Source: an uncultured Clostridium sp.
GTDB taxonomy: Bacteria > Bacillota > Clostridia > TANB77 > CAG-508
DNA: 11,545 nt
Direction: 5' to 3'
Assembly (NCBI GenBank): GCA_947428535.1
Contig: CANEMG010000013.1
Span: 1 to 11,545, forward strand
This document shows, piece after piece, positions 1-7,466 of the stretch (the stretch's first letter is position 1; the number at the start of each line of letters is the position of its first letter). Under the pieces are notes generated by a model, which made no database searches, was not told where the DNA came from, and saw only the letters and a program-made list of their open reading frames with translations. A program made the translations under genes and the position numbers.

Positions 1-1
1 T

Positions 2-379
2 CAAATACTTATTCAAAGTAAAAAAGAAAATTTATCAAAACATTTTTTAAATCTTAAAAAAATTTCCGAAAAAGAAGAAAATAAAAAATTAAAAGAAATA
101 ACAGAAAGATATATTGAATTTATAAAAAATAAAAATGAAGAAAATAAATCATCATCTAAGAATTTTTATATTATTGTTAAATATAAGCTAGAATCATCTG
201 AAAATTATACAAATGAAAATATAGCTATTAATTATTTAAATGAAAGTTTTTTCAAAATAAAAGAGTCATTATCAAGATGTGGAAACATTGTTTATGACAT
301 TAATTCCAAAAAAGAAACAGAAAAAGTTTTAAATTCTTTTTTTAATCCAAATGTAAAAGAGAAAAGGATAGGAGAGTGA
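2..379 (+). CDS. TrsD/TraC-like VirB4-associated conjugation protein (3' part only)
   Basis: An open frame enters from the left window edge and ends at TGA 377-379, giving about 125 residues; the start lies outside. The visible part is Lys/Glu-rich and largely helical, with no membrane segment. It contains FYIIVKYKLE, followed near the end by a SRCGN.V...KKE...L.SFFNP stretch. That ending resembles the C-terminal part of the small proteins encoded just before VirB4 in Gram-positive conjugation operons (TrsD / TraC-like domain), which are thought to be related to the VirB4 N-terminal domain. The family assignment rests on this motif pattern and on the position directly upstream of a VirB4 gene. 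A strong ribosome binding site for the next gene lies within its last codons, which suggests translational coupling. Alternatively it could be an unrelated coiled-coil protein of the same operon. Confidence 0.55.
   Translation, partial: QILIQSKKENLSKHFLNLKKISEKEENKKLKEITERYIEFIKNKNEENKSSSKNFYIIVKYKLESSENYTNENIAINYLNESFFKIKESLSRCGNIVYDINSKKETEKVLNSFFNPNVKEKRIGE
370..374 (+). promoter_or_regulatory. Shine-Dalgarno site for VirB4 that lacks a standard start codon downstream
   Basis: AGGAG lies just before the stop of the preceding gene. The VirB4 frame is open from 372 onward (in-frame TAG at 369-371). At usable spacing it offers only ATT at 381 (6 nt) or ATT at 384 (9 nt). The first ATG, at 426, is over 50 nt away and has no good site of its own. 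GTG at 376 is in another frame and stops after 11 codons. Confidence 0.6.
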
Positions 380-425
380 TATTATTAGTAATTTTTACGA
401 AGGGATATTAAAGACTAAAGATAAG

Positions 426-2135
426 ATGGCTCCAAGTTATATAGATAATAGAAATCCTAAATATTTAGAAATAGATGGTAAATATTATTCAGGGATTTTA
501 ATTATTGATTATTATAGAGAGTATAATGATATTATATTAAAAAATATAATAAATACTAATGTAAATATGAATATATCAATGTTTTATGAAAAACAAGATA
601 CATATAAAACAATAAAAGATTTAACATATTTTATTGGAAATGTTGGAGTAGATTTAAAATCTGGAAATGAAAACAGACAAGATATAGATATTGCTGTGTA
701 TACATACAGTGATGCTAAATATATAAGAAAAGAAATGCAAGTAAATAATGAGGAATTATATTTTTTATATACATATGTAACTTTAATTTCAGATAATGAA
801 GAAGAAATGGAAAGAAATTTAAATAAAATAGAAGGGCTTTTGCAGGCTTCAGGAATGATGACTAGAAAAGGGAATTTTAGACAAGAGCAAATATATTTTT
901 CATGTTTACCATTAATGGATAATAATAAAGATATAAAAAATATTGCAAAAAGAAATATTTTGGGAAGTGGAATTGTTTCTACATATCCTTTTATATCTTC
1001 GAATCTATGTGATGAGACTGGAATTTTTATTGGAACAAATATATATAATAATTCTATGATTTTGGTTGATAGATTCAATAAAGAAAAATATAAAAATGCT
1101 AATATGTGTATATTTGGGACAAGTGGTGCAGGAAAATCTTTTTATACTAAATTATTAATTTTAAGATATAGATTATTAGGATTAGACCAATATATTATAG
1201 ATCCAGAAAGAGAATATACAAAGATTTGTGAGAATTTAGATGGTGTTTGTATAAAATTTGGTCCTACATCAAATTCTTATATAAATATATTAGATATAAG
1301 AGAAGATAGTATTGAAGAAGAAAAAGGATTTTTAACAACTAAAATAAGTAAATTAAGAATGTTTTTTAGTTTAGTTTTTGGAGATTTAGATGAGGAAAAT
1401 GTTGCTTTATTAGAAGAAAAATTAATAGAAATTTATAGAGAAAAAGGAATAAATTTTAATGATAATTCTTTATATAATGAAAATAATGAATTTAAGACAA
1501 GTAAGCAAATGCCTATTCTAGAAGATTTATATAATGCTTGTGGAAAAGATAAAAAAACACTATTTTTTAAAAGAAAACTATATCCATTTGTGTATGGTTC
1601 ATTAAAATTTTTAAATAATTATACAAATATTAAATTAGAAAATAAAATAATTGTTGCAGATATTTATGAATTAGGTGAAGACAATTTAAAGTATGGAATG
1701 TATATTTTTACAGAATTATTCTGGGATAAGATAAAACGCGATCGCAGTAAGAATAAGGCGATTTATCTAGATGAAATTTGGAGATTAATAGGTGTTACAT
1801 CAAATAAATTTGTTGCAAGTTTTATTTATAAAATATTTAAAACTATTAGAAAATATGGAGGAAGTGCAGTAGCAATAACACAAGATGTATCAGATTTATT
1901 CTCTTTAGAAAATGGGACATATGGAAAAAGTATTTTAAATAATTCTAGTATAAAATCTTTTTTTTCATTAGAAGAAGAAAATATTTTAGTATTAGAAAAA
2001 TATGCAAATATTTCGGAAAAAGAAAAAATAGAAATAAAATCTTTAAAAAGAGGAGAAGCATTAATGTTTATAGGAGATAATCATATATTAGCTAAAATAG
2101 AATGTTCAAAAAATGAGGAGGAATTAATTAGTTGA
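426..2135 (+). CDS. VirB4-family type IV secretion / conjugation ATPase
   Basis: VirB4 ATPases form the cytoplasmic motor at the base of type IV secretion channels and power pilus or substrate transport. The protein is 569 aa from the ATG. Residues 1-200 form the VirB4 N-terminal domain, beginning with MAPSYID. The C-terminal half is a RecA/FtsK-like ATPase: Walker A GTSGAGKS (231-238), IDPEREY (258-264, the usual strand after Walker A), Walker B AIYLDE (445-450), candidate arginine finger R475, and AITQDVSD with sensor Gln486. No membrane segments are apparent, as expected. The stop overlaps the start of the next gene (TTGA), so the two are probably translationally coupled. The true start may be ATT at 381 or 384, adding 14-15 residues, because the only good ribosome site is there. 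Codons CGC-GAT-CGC just before Walker B are unlike the AGA-dominated rest. I cannot tell whether the system conjugates DNA or secretes protein. Confidence 0.9.
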   Translation: MAPSYIDNRNPKYLEIDGKYYSGILIIDYYREYNDIILKNIINTNVNMNISMFYEKQDTYKTIKDLTYFIGNVGVDLKSGNENRQDIDIAVYTYSDAKYIRKEMQVNNEELYFLYTYVTLISDNEEEMERNLNKIEGLLQASGMMTRKGNFRQEQIYFSCLPLMDNNKDIKNIAKRNILGSGIVSTYPFISSNLCDETGIFIGTNIYNNSMILVDRFNKEKYKNANMCIFGTSGAGKSFYTKLLILRYRLLGLDQYIIDPEREYTKICENLDGVCIKFGPTSNSYINILDIREDSIEEEKGFLTTKISKLRMFFSLVFGDLDEENVALLEEKLIEIYREKGINFNDNSLYNENNEFKTSKQMPILEDLYNACGKDKKTLFFKRKLYPFVYGSLKFLNNYTNIKLENKIIVADIYELGEDNLKYGMYIFTELFWDKIKRDRSKNKAIYLDEIWRLIGVTSNKFVASFIYKIFKTIRKYGGSAVAITQDVSDLFSLENGTYGKSILNNSSIKSFFSLEEENILVLEKYANISEKEKIEIKSLKRGEALMFIGDNHILAKIECSKNEEELIS

Positions 2136-3403
2136 AAATAGTAACAGCAATAGGAAGTCCATATTTAAATAAAAAATTAAAAGAATATGGAATATGTGAA
2201 ATAATAGGGACAGACATACAATATGGTGAAGGGATAATAGAATTTTTAGAAGAAAATAAAAATATTGATTTAATAATATTAAGTAATACTTTACCTGGAG
2301 AATATGAATTAAGAAAAATAATAAATGAAATAAAAAAGAAGAATGAAAGTATAGAAATAATAGTTTTTTTAAAAGAAAAAGATGAATATATAGAGAACTT
2401 TTTAAATAGCAAAAATATTTATAAAATATATTATTTAGATAAAAAAGAGGAAGATAAATTTTTAAATACATTTTGTTTAGAAAACAAAAAGATTGATATT
2501 AAAGCTGAAATAAAAGATTTTAAAAACTTGATTTTTTCAAATAAAAAATTTGATCCGATTTCTAAAAATCTCAAAGAAAAAAATGAGATAGATAAAGAAA
2601 CAATTAGAAATAGTAAATTTAAATTATTAGAAAATGATATTAAAAATGTAGAGAATAAAAAAGAAAATATTGAAGAAAGAATAAAAAGAAATAATACTAA
2701 GTATTTAGATAAAATCGAAGATAAAGTAAAAAAATATAATTCGAAAATTATAGTAATATCTGGGAATTTTAGTTCAGGAAAAAGTTTAATCTCAATAATT
2801 TTATCCAAATATATAGAAAGTAAAAATAAAAAAATATTGTTAATAGATTTTGATATTAATAATAATATTAATACAATTTTAGGAGTAAAAAAAGCTAAAG
2901 GAAGTACTTTAAAAGAGATGATCAAAGCTGTGGAAAAAAATTTATATGTTCTTTGTGGAACTGAAGTTTTTTTAGAAAAATTAGAAGATTTTAATACATA
3001 TAAAATAAGTGAGTTTTTAAAAAATATTAAGAATAATTTTGATTTTGTAATAATAGATATATCTTCACAAATTAATTTAAAATATGTTAAAACAATTTTT
3101 CAAAAAGCAGATAAAATTGTGTTTTTATTAGAACCGAATTTTCTAGAATTAAAAAAGGCAAAGGACAGACTAGAAGTATATTTTAATGACTGGAGTATTA
3201 GTAATAAAAAAGTGAAATTATTATTAAATAAAGCAAATAAATATAAAATTTCGGATGATATTATACATGAAATATTTTCTAAAATAGAATTAATAGGAAG
3301 TATAAAATATAACGAAAATTATAGTTTATTTATAAACAAAAATTTTAATAATTTTGTTTATGAAAAAGAGTATAGAAATATATATGAAAATATACTTAGT
3401 TAA
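2132..3403 (+). CDS. TadZ/CpaE-like protein: pseudo-receiver domain plus ParA/MinD-type ATPase
   Basis: A 423-aa protein starts at TTG 2132, with GAGGAGG (2115-2121) 10 nt upstream and a 4-nt overlap with virB4. Residues 1-115 look like an atypical receiver domain: alternating strands and helices with IDLIILSNTLPG at 45-56, where the usual phospho-acceptor Asp is Ser51. Residues 116-200 are a highly charged, probably coiled linker. Residues 203-423 form a SIMIBI P-loop ATPase: Walker A GNFSSGKS (211-218), LLIDFDIN (236-243), Walker B FVIIDISS (305-312). The signature lysine of the ParA/MinD deviant Walker A (GKGG...) is replaced by Asn212. TadZ/CpaE proteins with this architecture place Tad pilus machines at the cell pole, so here it may position the VirB4 machine. 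That role is inferred, and regulation of VirB4 is an alternative. Confidence 0.75.
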   Translation: MKIVTAIGSPYLNKKLKEYGICEIIGTDIQYGEGIIEFLEENKNIDLIILSNTLPGEYELRKIINEIKKKNESIEIIVFLKEKDEYIENFLNSKNIYKIYYLDKKEEDKFLNTFCLENKKIDIKAEIKDFKNLIFSNKKFDPISKNLKEKNEIDKETIRNSKFKLLENDIKNVENKKENIEERIKRNNTKYLDKIEDKVKKYNSKIIVISGNFSSGKSLISIILSKYIESKNKKILLIDFDINNNINTILGVKKAKGSTLKEMIKAVEKNLYVLCGTEVFLEKLEDFNTYKISEFLKNIKNNFDFVIIDISSQINLKYVKTIFQKADKIVFLLEPNFLELKKAKDRLEVYFNDWSISNKKVKLLLNKANKYKISDDIIHEIFSKIELIGSIKYNENYSLFINKNFNNFVYEKEYRNIYENILS

Positions 3404-3439
3404 AAATAAAGATATTATTATATTTAATTTAAAATAATG

Positions 3440-3447
3440 AAAGGGTG
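3440..3447 (+). promoter_or_regulatory. Ribosome binding site that favours GTG 3454 over GTG 3445
   Basis: AAAGGGTG with core AGGG (3442-3445) stands 8 nt before GTG 3454, which is good spacing. The alternative in-frame GTG at 3445-3447 lies inside this site and has no other Shine-Dalgarno sequence upstream. Confidence 0.55.
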
Positions 3448-3453
3448 AAAAAA

Positions 3454-4164
3454 GTGGAATTAGAAAATAATGTAGAATTAAAAAGTTTTGGTGATAAATT
3501 ATTAGAAGCACAGCAGAATTTTTTACAAACTAGTATAGGAAAAACAATAAATTCGGCAATAGATATTGGATTAAAAGCAGTGCTTCCGGATTTAATAGAA
3601 GACCAAATAATTGATGTAAAAAATGCAATATTAGAAAATGGATTTTCAGAAGGAATAAAAGAAATAATTAATTCTAGTATAAATACAGGGAAAAGTATTA
3701 TGGGTATAATAACAGGAAACTTTGAAAATGTTTCTCAAATACAGCTTGCCGTTAAGAAAGGAGGAATATTAGATAAAGTATCTGAGTTGTTGGATTATAG
3801 TATAAATTTTGCAAATAATAAAAATTTAATAGATAAATCTATATCAAATCTATTAAAAAACGGCAAAAATTCAATAATAAATTCGATAAGTAATAGTATA
3901 GAGGAAACTTTGACAAAACAAATAAAAGCTGTAGAAAATTTAGAAAAATATTGTGAAAATTGGAATATAGCATATAGCGTGCAAGATATATCGGGAATGG
4001 AAAAAGCATATAAAAATATTAAAAATAATTTGAATAAAGTTGTTCCTTTAGAAACAATGATAAATAAAGCAAGAACAATAGAAAATATTCAAAATTTAAT
4101 AAAAAATAATGGCAATAAATTTGATATAAGTAATCTTGAAAAGGAGCTAGCCCAGAAGATTTAA
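3454..4164 (+). CDS. Uncharacterised helical protein of the secretion operon
   Basis: I do not recognise a named family. From GTG 3454 the product is 236 aa (239 if the in-frame GTG at 3445 is used). It looks almost entirely alpha-helical and soluble, with no signal peptide or convincing transmembrane helix. Its N-terminal half has Gly/Ser/Ile-rich amphipathic stretches: TSIGKTINSAIDIGLKAVLP, a DLIEDQIIDVKNAI segment, SINTGKSIMGIITGNF, and VKKGGILDKVSELLDY. GKSIMG is not a proper Walker A. The C-terminal part is Lys/Glu/Asn-rich and ends in a charged helix, LEKELAQKI. It starts 50 nt after the TadZ-like gene on the same strand with no terminator between them, so it is probably in the same operon, and it is the last gene before gyrA. 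An accessory or regulatory role in the secretion system is possible, but only from context. Confidence 0.6.
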   Translation: MELENNVELKSFGDKLLEAQQNFLQTSIGKTINSAIDIGLKAVLPDLIEDQIIDVKNAILENGFSEGIKEIINSSINTGKSIMGIITGNFENVSQIQLAVKKGGILDKVSELLDYSINFANNKNLIDKSISNLLKNGKNSIINSISNSIEETLTKQIKAVENLEKYCENWNIAYSVQDISGMEKAYKNIKNNLNKVVPLETMINKARTIENIQNLIKNNGNKFDISNLEKELAQKI

Positions 4165-4264
4165 CAATTATAAAAATTATAAAAAACAATAAAAACTAAA
4201 ATAAATCTTATAATATTTTATTAATTATAAAATAAACTGTGAATTATAATAAAACCGTAAGAAT

Positions 4265-4288
4265 AAAGCATTTTTTTTGGCTTTTTTT
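4265..4288 (+). terminator. Possible weak terminator of the secretion operon
   Basis: AAAGC (4265-4269) can pair with GCTTT (4280-4284) around a T-rich 10-nt loop, followed by a short T run to 4288. The stem is only 5 bp. The placement between the operon end and the gyrA promoter is sensible, but the structure is weak. Confidence 0.3.
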
Positions 4289-4289
4289 C

Positions 4290-4318
4290 TTGATTTTTTT
4301 ATTATATTTTTATATAAT
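4290..4318 (+). promoter_or_regulatory. Sigma-A type promoter of gyrA
   Basis: TTGATT (4290-4295) and a perfect TATAAT (4313-4318) are separated by 17 nt, the ideal spacing for the housekeeping sigma factor. Transcription would start near 4325, about 30 nt before the gyrA ATG. This gives gyrA its own transcription, separate from the secretion operon. AGAGGG (4343-4348) is the ribosome site, 6 nt before the ATG. Confidence 0.65.
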
Positions 4319-4354
4319 GCAAAAGAAAAGAAATATAAGAAAAGAGGGTAATAA

Positions 4355-6790
4355 ATGGAAAGGCAAGATGGAAAAATAATCGAAAGAAATATTGAAAAAG
4401 AAATGAAAGATGCATATATTGATTATGCAATGAGCGTTATAGTTTCACGTGCTTTGCCAGATGTTAGAGATGGATTAAAACCAGTACATAGAAGAATATT
4501 ATATTCTATGCATGAAGATGGAATAACATCAGATAAGCCATATAGAAAATGTGCTAATACAGTTGGATCTGTTTTAGGAAGATACCATCCACATGGTGAT
4601 TCATCTGTATATGATGCAATGGTAAGACTAGCTCAAGATTTTTCTATGAGATATATGTTAATTGATGGGCATGGTAACTTTGGATCAATAGATGGTGATG
4701 GAGCTGCAGCAATGAGGTACACAGAGTCTAGAATGGCAAAAATAGCAGAGCAAATGTTAGTAGATATAGAGAAAAACACTGTAGATTTTATGCCAAACTA
4801 TGATGATAGATTACAAGAACCAACAGTACTTCCATCTAAAATACCTGCACTATTAATAAATGGATCATCAGGTATTGCAGTTGGTATGGCAACAAATATA
4901 CCACCACATAATTTAACAGAAGTAATAGATGGTACAATAAAGGTAATTGATAATGATAATGTTACAAATGAAGAATTAATGGAAGTAATAAAAGGACCAG
5001 ATTTTCCAACAGGAGCTATGATATTAGGAAAAGAAGGAATAAGACAAGCATATACCACAGGTAGAGGAAAAATAATAGTAAGAGCAGAAACAGAAATAGA
5101 AGAAATGTCTGGAAATAGACAAAGAATTATTGTTTCATCACTTCCATATCAAGTAAATAAAGCTAATTTAATTATAAAAATCGATGAGTTAGTAAAAGAA
5201 AAGAAAATTGAAGGTATTTCTGAAGTTAGAGATGAATCAGACAGGAAAGAAAGAGTAAGAATAGTAATTGAATTAAAAAGAGATGCAAGACCTCAAGTAA
5301 TTTTGAATCAATTATTTAAACACACACAAATGCAAGATACTTTTGGAGTTATAATGCTTGCATTAGTGGATGGACAACCTAAAATATTAACTCTAAGAGA
5401 ATGCTTAGATGAATATATTAAACATAGAAGAGAAGTTGTATTAAGAAGAACAAAGTTTGATTTAGATAAAGCAGAAGCAAGAGCTCATATATTAGAAGGT
5501 TTAATAATTGCTATTGATAACATAGATGAAGTAATTAAAATAATACGTGAATCTTATGATGATGCAAAAGAAAGATTGATGGAAAGATTTAAATTAACAG
5601 ATATACAATCACAAGCTATATTAGATATGCAATTAAAAAGACTATCTGGTTTACAAAGAGAAAAACTAGAAGAAGAATATGCAGAATTAATGAAATTAAT
5701 AGCATATTATAAAGAAATATTATCAAGTGAAACACTAGTATTCGATATTATAAAAACTGAACTTATGGAAATAAGAGATAAATTTGGTGATGAAAGATTA
5801 ACAAAAATTGCTCCAGCAGAAGGAGAATTTGAAGAAGAAGATTTAATAAAAGAAGAACAAACAGTAATAGCATTAACTCGTTTTGGATATATAAAAAGAA
5901 TGCCAATAGACACATATAAAAGCCAAAAAAGAGGTGGAAAAGGAATTACTGGCATATCAACAAGAGAAGATGACTTTGTAAAAGAAATTTTCACAGCATC
6001 TACACATGATACAATTTTATTCTTTAGTAATAAAGGAAAAATGTATAGATTACGTGGATTTGAAATACCAGAAGCAGGAAGAACAGCAAAAGGTACTGCA
6101 ATAGTAAACTTACTTAACCTTGAAGGTGGGGAAAAAGTATCAGCAATTATTCCAATTCAAAATTTTGCAGAAGGAAAATACTTATTAATGGCAACAAGAT
6201 CTGGTTTAATTAAAAAGACAGCTTTAAAAGAATATGATTCAAATAGAAAAAATGGATTAATGGGAATAACATTAAAAGATGATGATGAACTTATAGATGT
6301 AAGAATGACAGATGGACAAGATAATGTTGTATTAGTTACAAGAAAAGGTATGAGTATAACATTTGATGAAAAGGATGTTAGACCTGTTGGAAGAACAGCT
6401 CAAGGTGTAATTGGAATGAGAGTTAGTGATAGCGATTATGTTATAGGCATGGAACCAATTATAACAGGAAGTAAAGCAACATTACTTGCAATTACTGAAA
6501 ATGGTTTTGGAAAAAGAACAGAACTTGATGAATACAGAGTTCAAAATAGAGGTGGACATGGAGTTATAACATATAAAATAACACCTAAAACAGGAGAAAT
6601 TGTAGGAATTAAAATTGTAGATGGAACAGAAGATGTAATGCTTATAACAGATACAGGAACAATTATAAGAATGAATACAGGGGAAATAAGCGTTCTTGGA
6701 AGATCTACACAAGGAGTTACTCTAATGAGAACAAATGATGGAAAAGTTGTAAGTATAGAAACAGTTAAAGAAGAAAATGATGAAGAATAA
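4355..6790 (+). CDS. gyrA: DNA gyrase subunit A
   Basis: GyrA is the breakage-rejoining subunit of gyrase (A2B2), which introduces negative supercoils using ATP hydrolysed by GyrB. At 811 aa it has normal family length. The N-terminal part (about 1-490) holds the winged-helix, tower and coiled-coil regions. Numbering matches E. coli in the active site: Arg121-Tyr122 in AAAMRYTE, with Tyr122 the DNA-cleaving residue. The quinolone-resistance region reads HPHGDSSVYD, with Ser83 and Asp87 both wild-type (susceptible-type), and Ser84 where E. coli has Ala. The GyrA box QKRGGKG at 524-530 separates gyrase from ParC/topoisomerase IV and marks the first blade of the C-terminal DNA-wrapping beta-pinwheel. 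The C-terminus is a short acidic tail, KEENDEE. ATG is supported by AGAGGG 6 nt upstream. gyrB is not adjacent on either side. Codon use is less extreme than in the secretion operon. Confidence 0.98.
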   Translation: MERQDGKIIERNIEKEMKDAYIDYAMSVIVSRALPDVRDGLKPVHRRILYSMHEDGITSDKPYRKCANTVGSVLGRYHPHGDSSVYDAMVRLAQDFSMRYMLIDGHGNFGSIDGDGAAAMRYTESRMAKIAEQMLVDIEKNTVDFMPNYDDRLQEPTVLPSKIPALLINGSSGIAVGMATNIPPHNLTEVIDGTIKVIDNDNVTNEELMEVIKGPDFPTGAMILGKEGIRQAYTTGRGKIIVRAETEIEEMSGNRQRIIVSSLPYQVNKANLIIKIDELVKEKKIEGISEVRDESDRKERVRIVIELKRDARPQVILNQLFKHTQMQDTFGVIMLALVDGQPKILTLRECLDEYIKHRREVVLRRTKFDLDKAEARAHILEGLIIAIDNIDEVIKIIRESYDDAKERLMERFKLTDIQSQAILDMQLKRLSGLQREKLEEEYAELMKLIAYYKEILSSETLVFDIIKTELMEIRDKFGDERLTKIAPAEGEFEEEDLIKEEQTVIALTRFGYIKRMPIDTYKSQKRGGKGITGISTREDDFVKEIFTASTHDTILFFSNKGKMYRLRGFEIPEAGRTAKGTAIVNLLNLEGGEKVSAIIPIQNFAEGKYLLMATRSGLIKKTALKEYDSNRKNGLMGITLKDDDELIDVRMTDGQDNVVLVTRKGMSITFDEKDVRPVGRTAQGVIGMRVSDSDYVIGMEPIITGSKATLLAITENGFGKRTELDEYRVQNRGGHGVITYKITPKTGEIVGIKIVDGTEDVMLITDTGTIIRMNTGEISVLGRSTQGVTLMRTNDGKVVSIETVKEENDEE

Positions 6791-6812
6791 TTAAAATTTA
6801 GAGTAATAAATA

Positions 6813-6840
6813 TGGAGTGGAATTTTACCACTCCAAATTT
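6813..6840 (+). terminator. Hairpin after gyrA, probable rho-independent terminator
   Basis: TGGAGTGG (6813-6820) pairs perfectly with CCACTCCA (6828-6835) around a 7-nt loop, followed by AAATTTTAT. The stem is strong for this AT-rich background. The T-tract is interrupted by A, so termination may be partial, and the next gene starts only 15 nt further on with no obvious promoter of its own. Confidence 0.55.
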
Positions 6841-6854
6841 TATATGGAGAGAGA

Positions 6855-7466
6855 ATGGATATATTAACATTAAAATCAAAAGAAAAACTAGGTTGTAATA
6901 GATGCGAAAAATGCTGTATTTATAGAGGAGATATAAGAATAATTCCAGTTAATGCTTGTAAAATAAGTAAATTTTTAAAAATATCTTTAAAAGATTTCTT
7001 GGAAAGATATACAGACAGATTAGAAGATGCCAAATTGGAAATAGTATTAAAAACAACAGGTTCTTTAAAGGAATGTATTTTATACGATAAAAATATAAAA
7101 GGTTGTAAAATTCATCCGGTAAAACCAATGCAATGTGTGATGTTTCCATTAGTTCCAGAGAATTTAAAAAGAGATTATTTTTATAATTCTAATCAGTGTG
7201 TTTTAGATAATGTAGGCGAAATTACAGTTAATGAATGGGTAAATGGCAACAATAAAATATATAGTAAAAATAAAAGAATATATGTGGAATGGATAAAGTT
7301 TATAGAGTGGATACAACCAAAGCTAGAAAATATTTCTGAGGAAAGATTGGAAGAATTATATAAAATTCTTTTTGAAGACTATAATTTGAAAAAATGGAAC
7401 TTAAAGTCACAGATGAGGAATAATATGTGGAAAGCCACCCAAATAATTAAGGAGGAAAAGATATGA
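6855..7466 (+). CDS. YkgJ/UPF0153-type cysteine-cluster (zinc/iron-chelating) protein
   Basis: A 203-aa soluble protein. The N-terminus carries CNRCEKCC (Cys14, 17, 20, 21), followed by ECILYDKNIKGCKIHPVKPMQC (Cys74, 84, 94) ending in VMFP. This is the typical CxxCxxCC ... C..Y....C.IH...P..C..FP layout of the YkgJ/UPF0153 family, whose cysteines are predicted to bind zinc or an iron-sulfur cluster. An additional Cys115 lies shortly after. The biochemical function of the family is largely unknown. The C-terminal 80 residues are charged, Trp-containing and helical. ATG has GGAG (6846-6849) 5 nt upstream. Its stop overlaps the next start (ATGA), so it is coupled to the MBL-fold gene. Transcription may depend on read-through of the hairpin after gyrA, because I see no clear promoter in the 64-nt gap. 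Confidence 0.85.
   Translation: MDILTLKSKEKLGCNRCEKCCIYRGDIRIIPVNACKISKFLKISLKDFLERYTDRLEDAKLEIVLKTTGSLKECILYDKNIKGCKIHPVKPMQCVMFPLVPENLKRDYFYNSNQCVLDNVGEITVNEWVNGNNKIYSKNKRIYVEWIKFIEWIQPKLENISEERLEELYKILFEDYNLKKWNLKSQMRNNMWKATQIIKEEKI

Noticed and set aside
584..1078. Minus-strand open frame inside VirB4
   Set aside because: It is antisense to a gene with complete ATPase motifs. The hydrophobic product is what AT-rich Lys/Asn/Ile codons give in reverse, and it has no ribosome site or family motif.
2124..2925. Several minus-strand Leu/Phe/Ser-rich open frames across the TadZ-like gene
   Set aside because: They are low-complexity mirror images of the AAA/AAT-rich coding strand. Apparent membrane segments there are an artefact.
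3709..3720. GKSIMG/TGN in the unknown helical protein as a P-loop
   Set aside because: It lacks the G....GK[ST] spacing and any Walker B, so no nucleotide-binding claim is justified.
6482..6879. Minus-strand open frames over the 3' end of gyrA
   Set aside because: They lie antisense to the gyrA C-terminal domain and have no recognisable domain.
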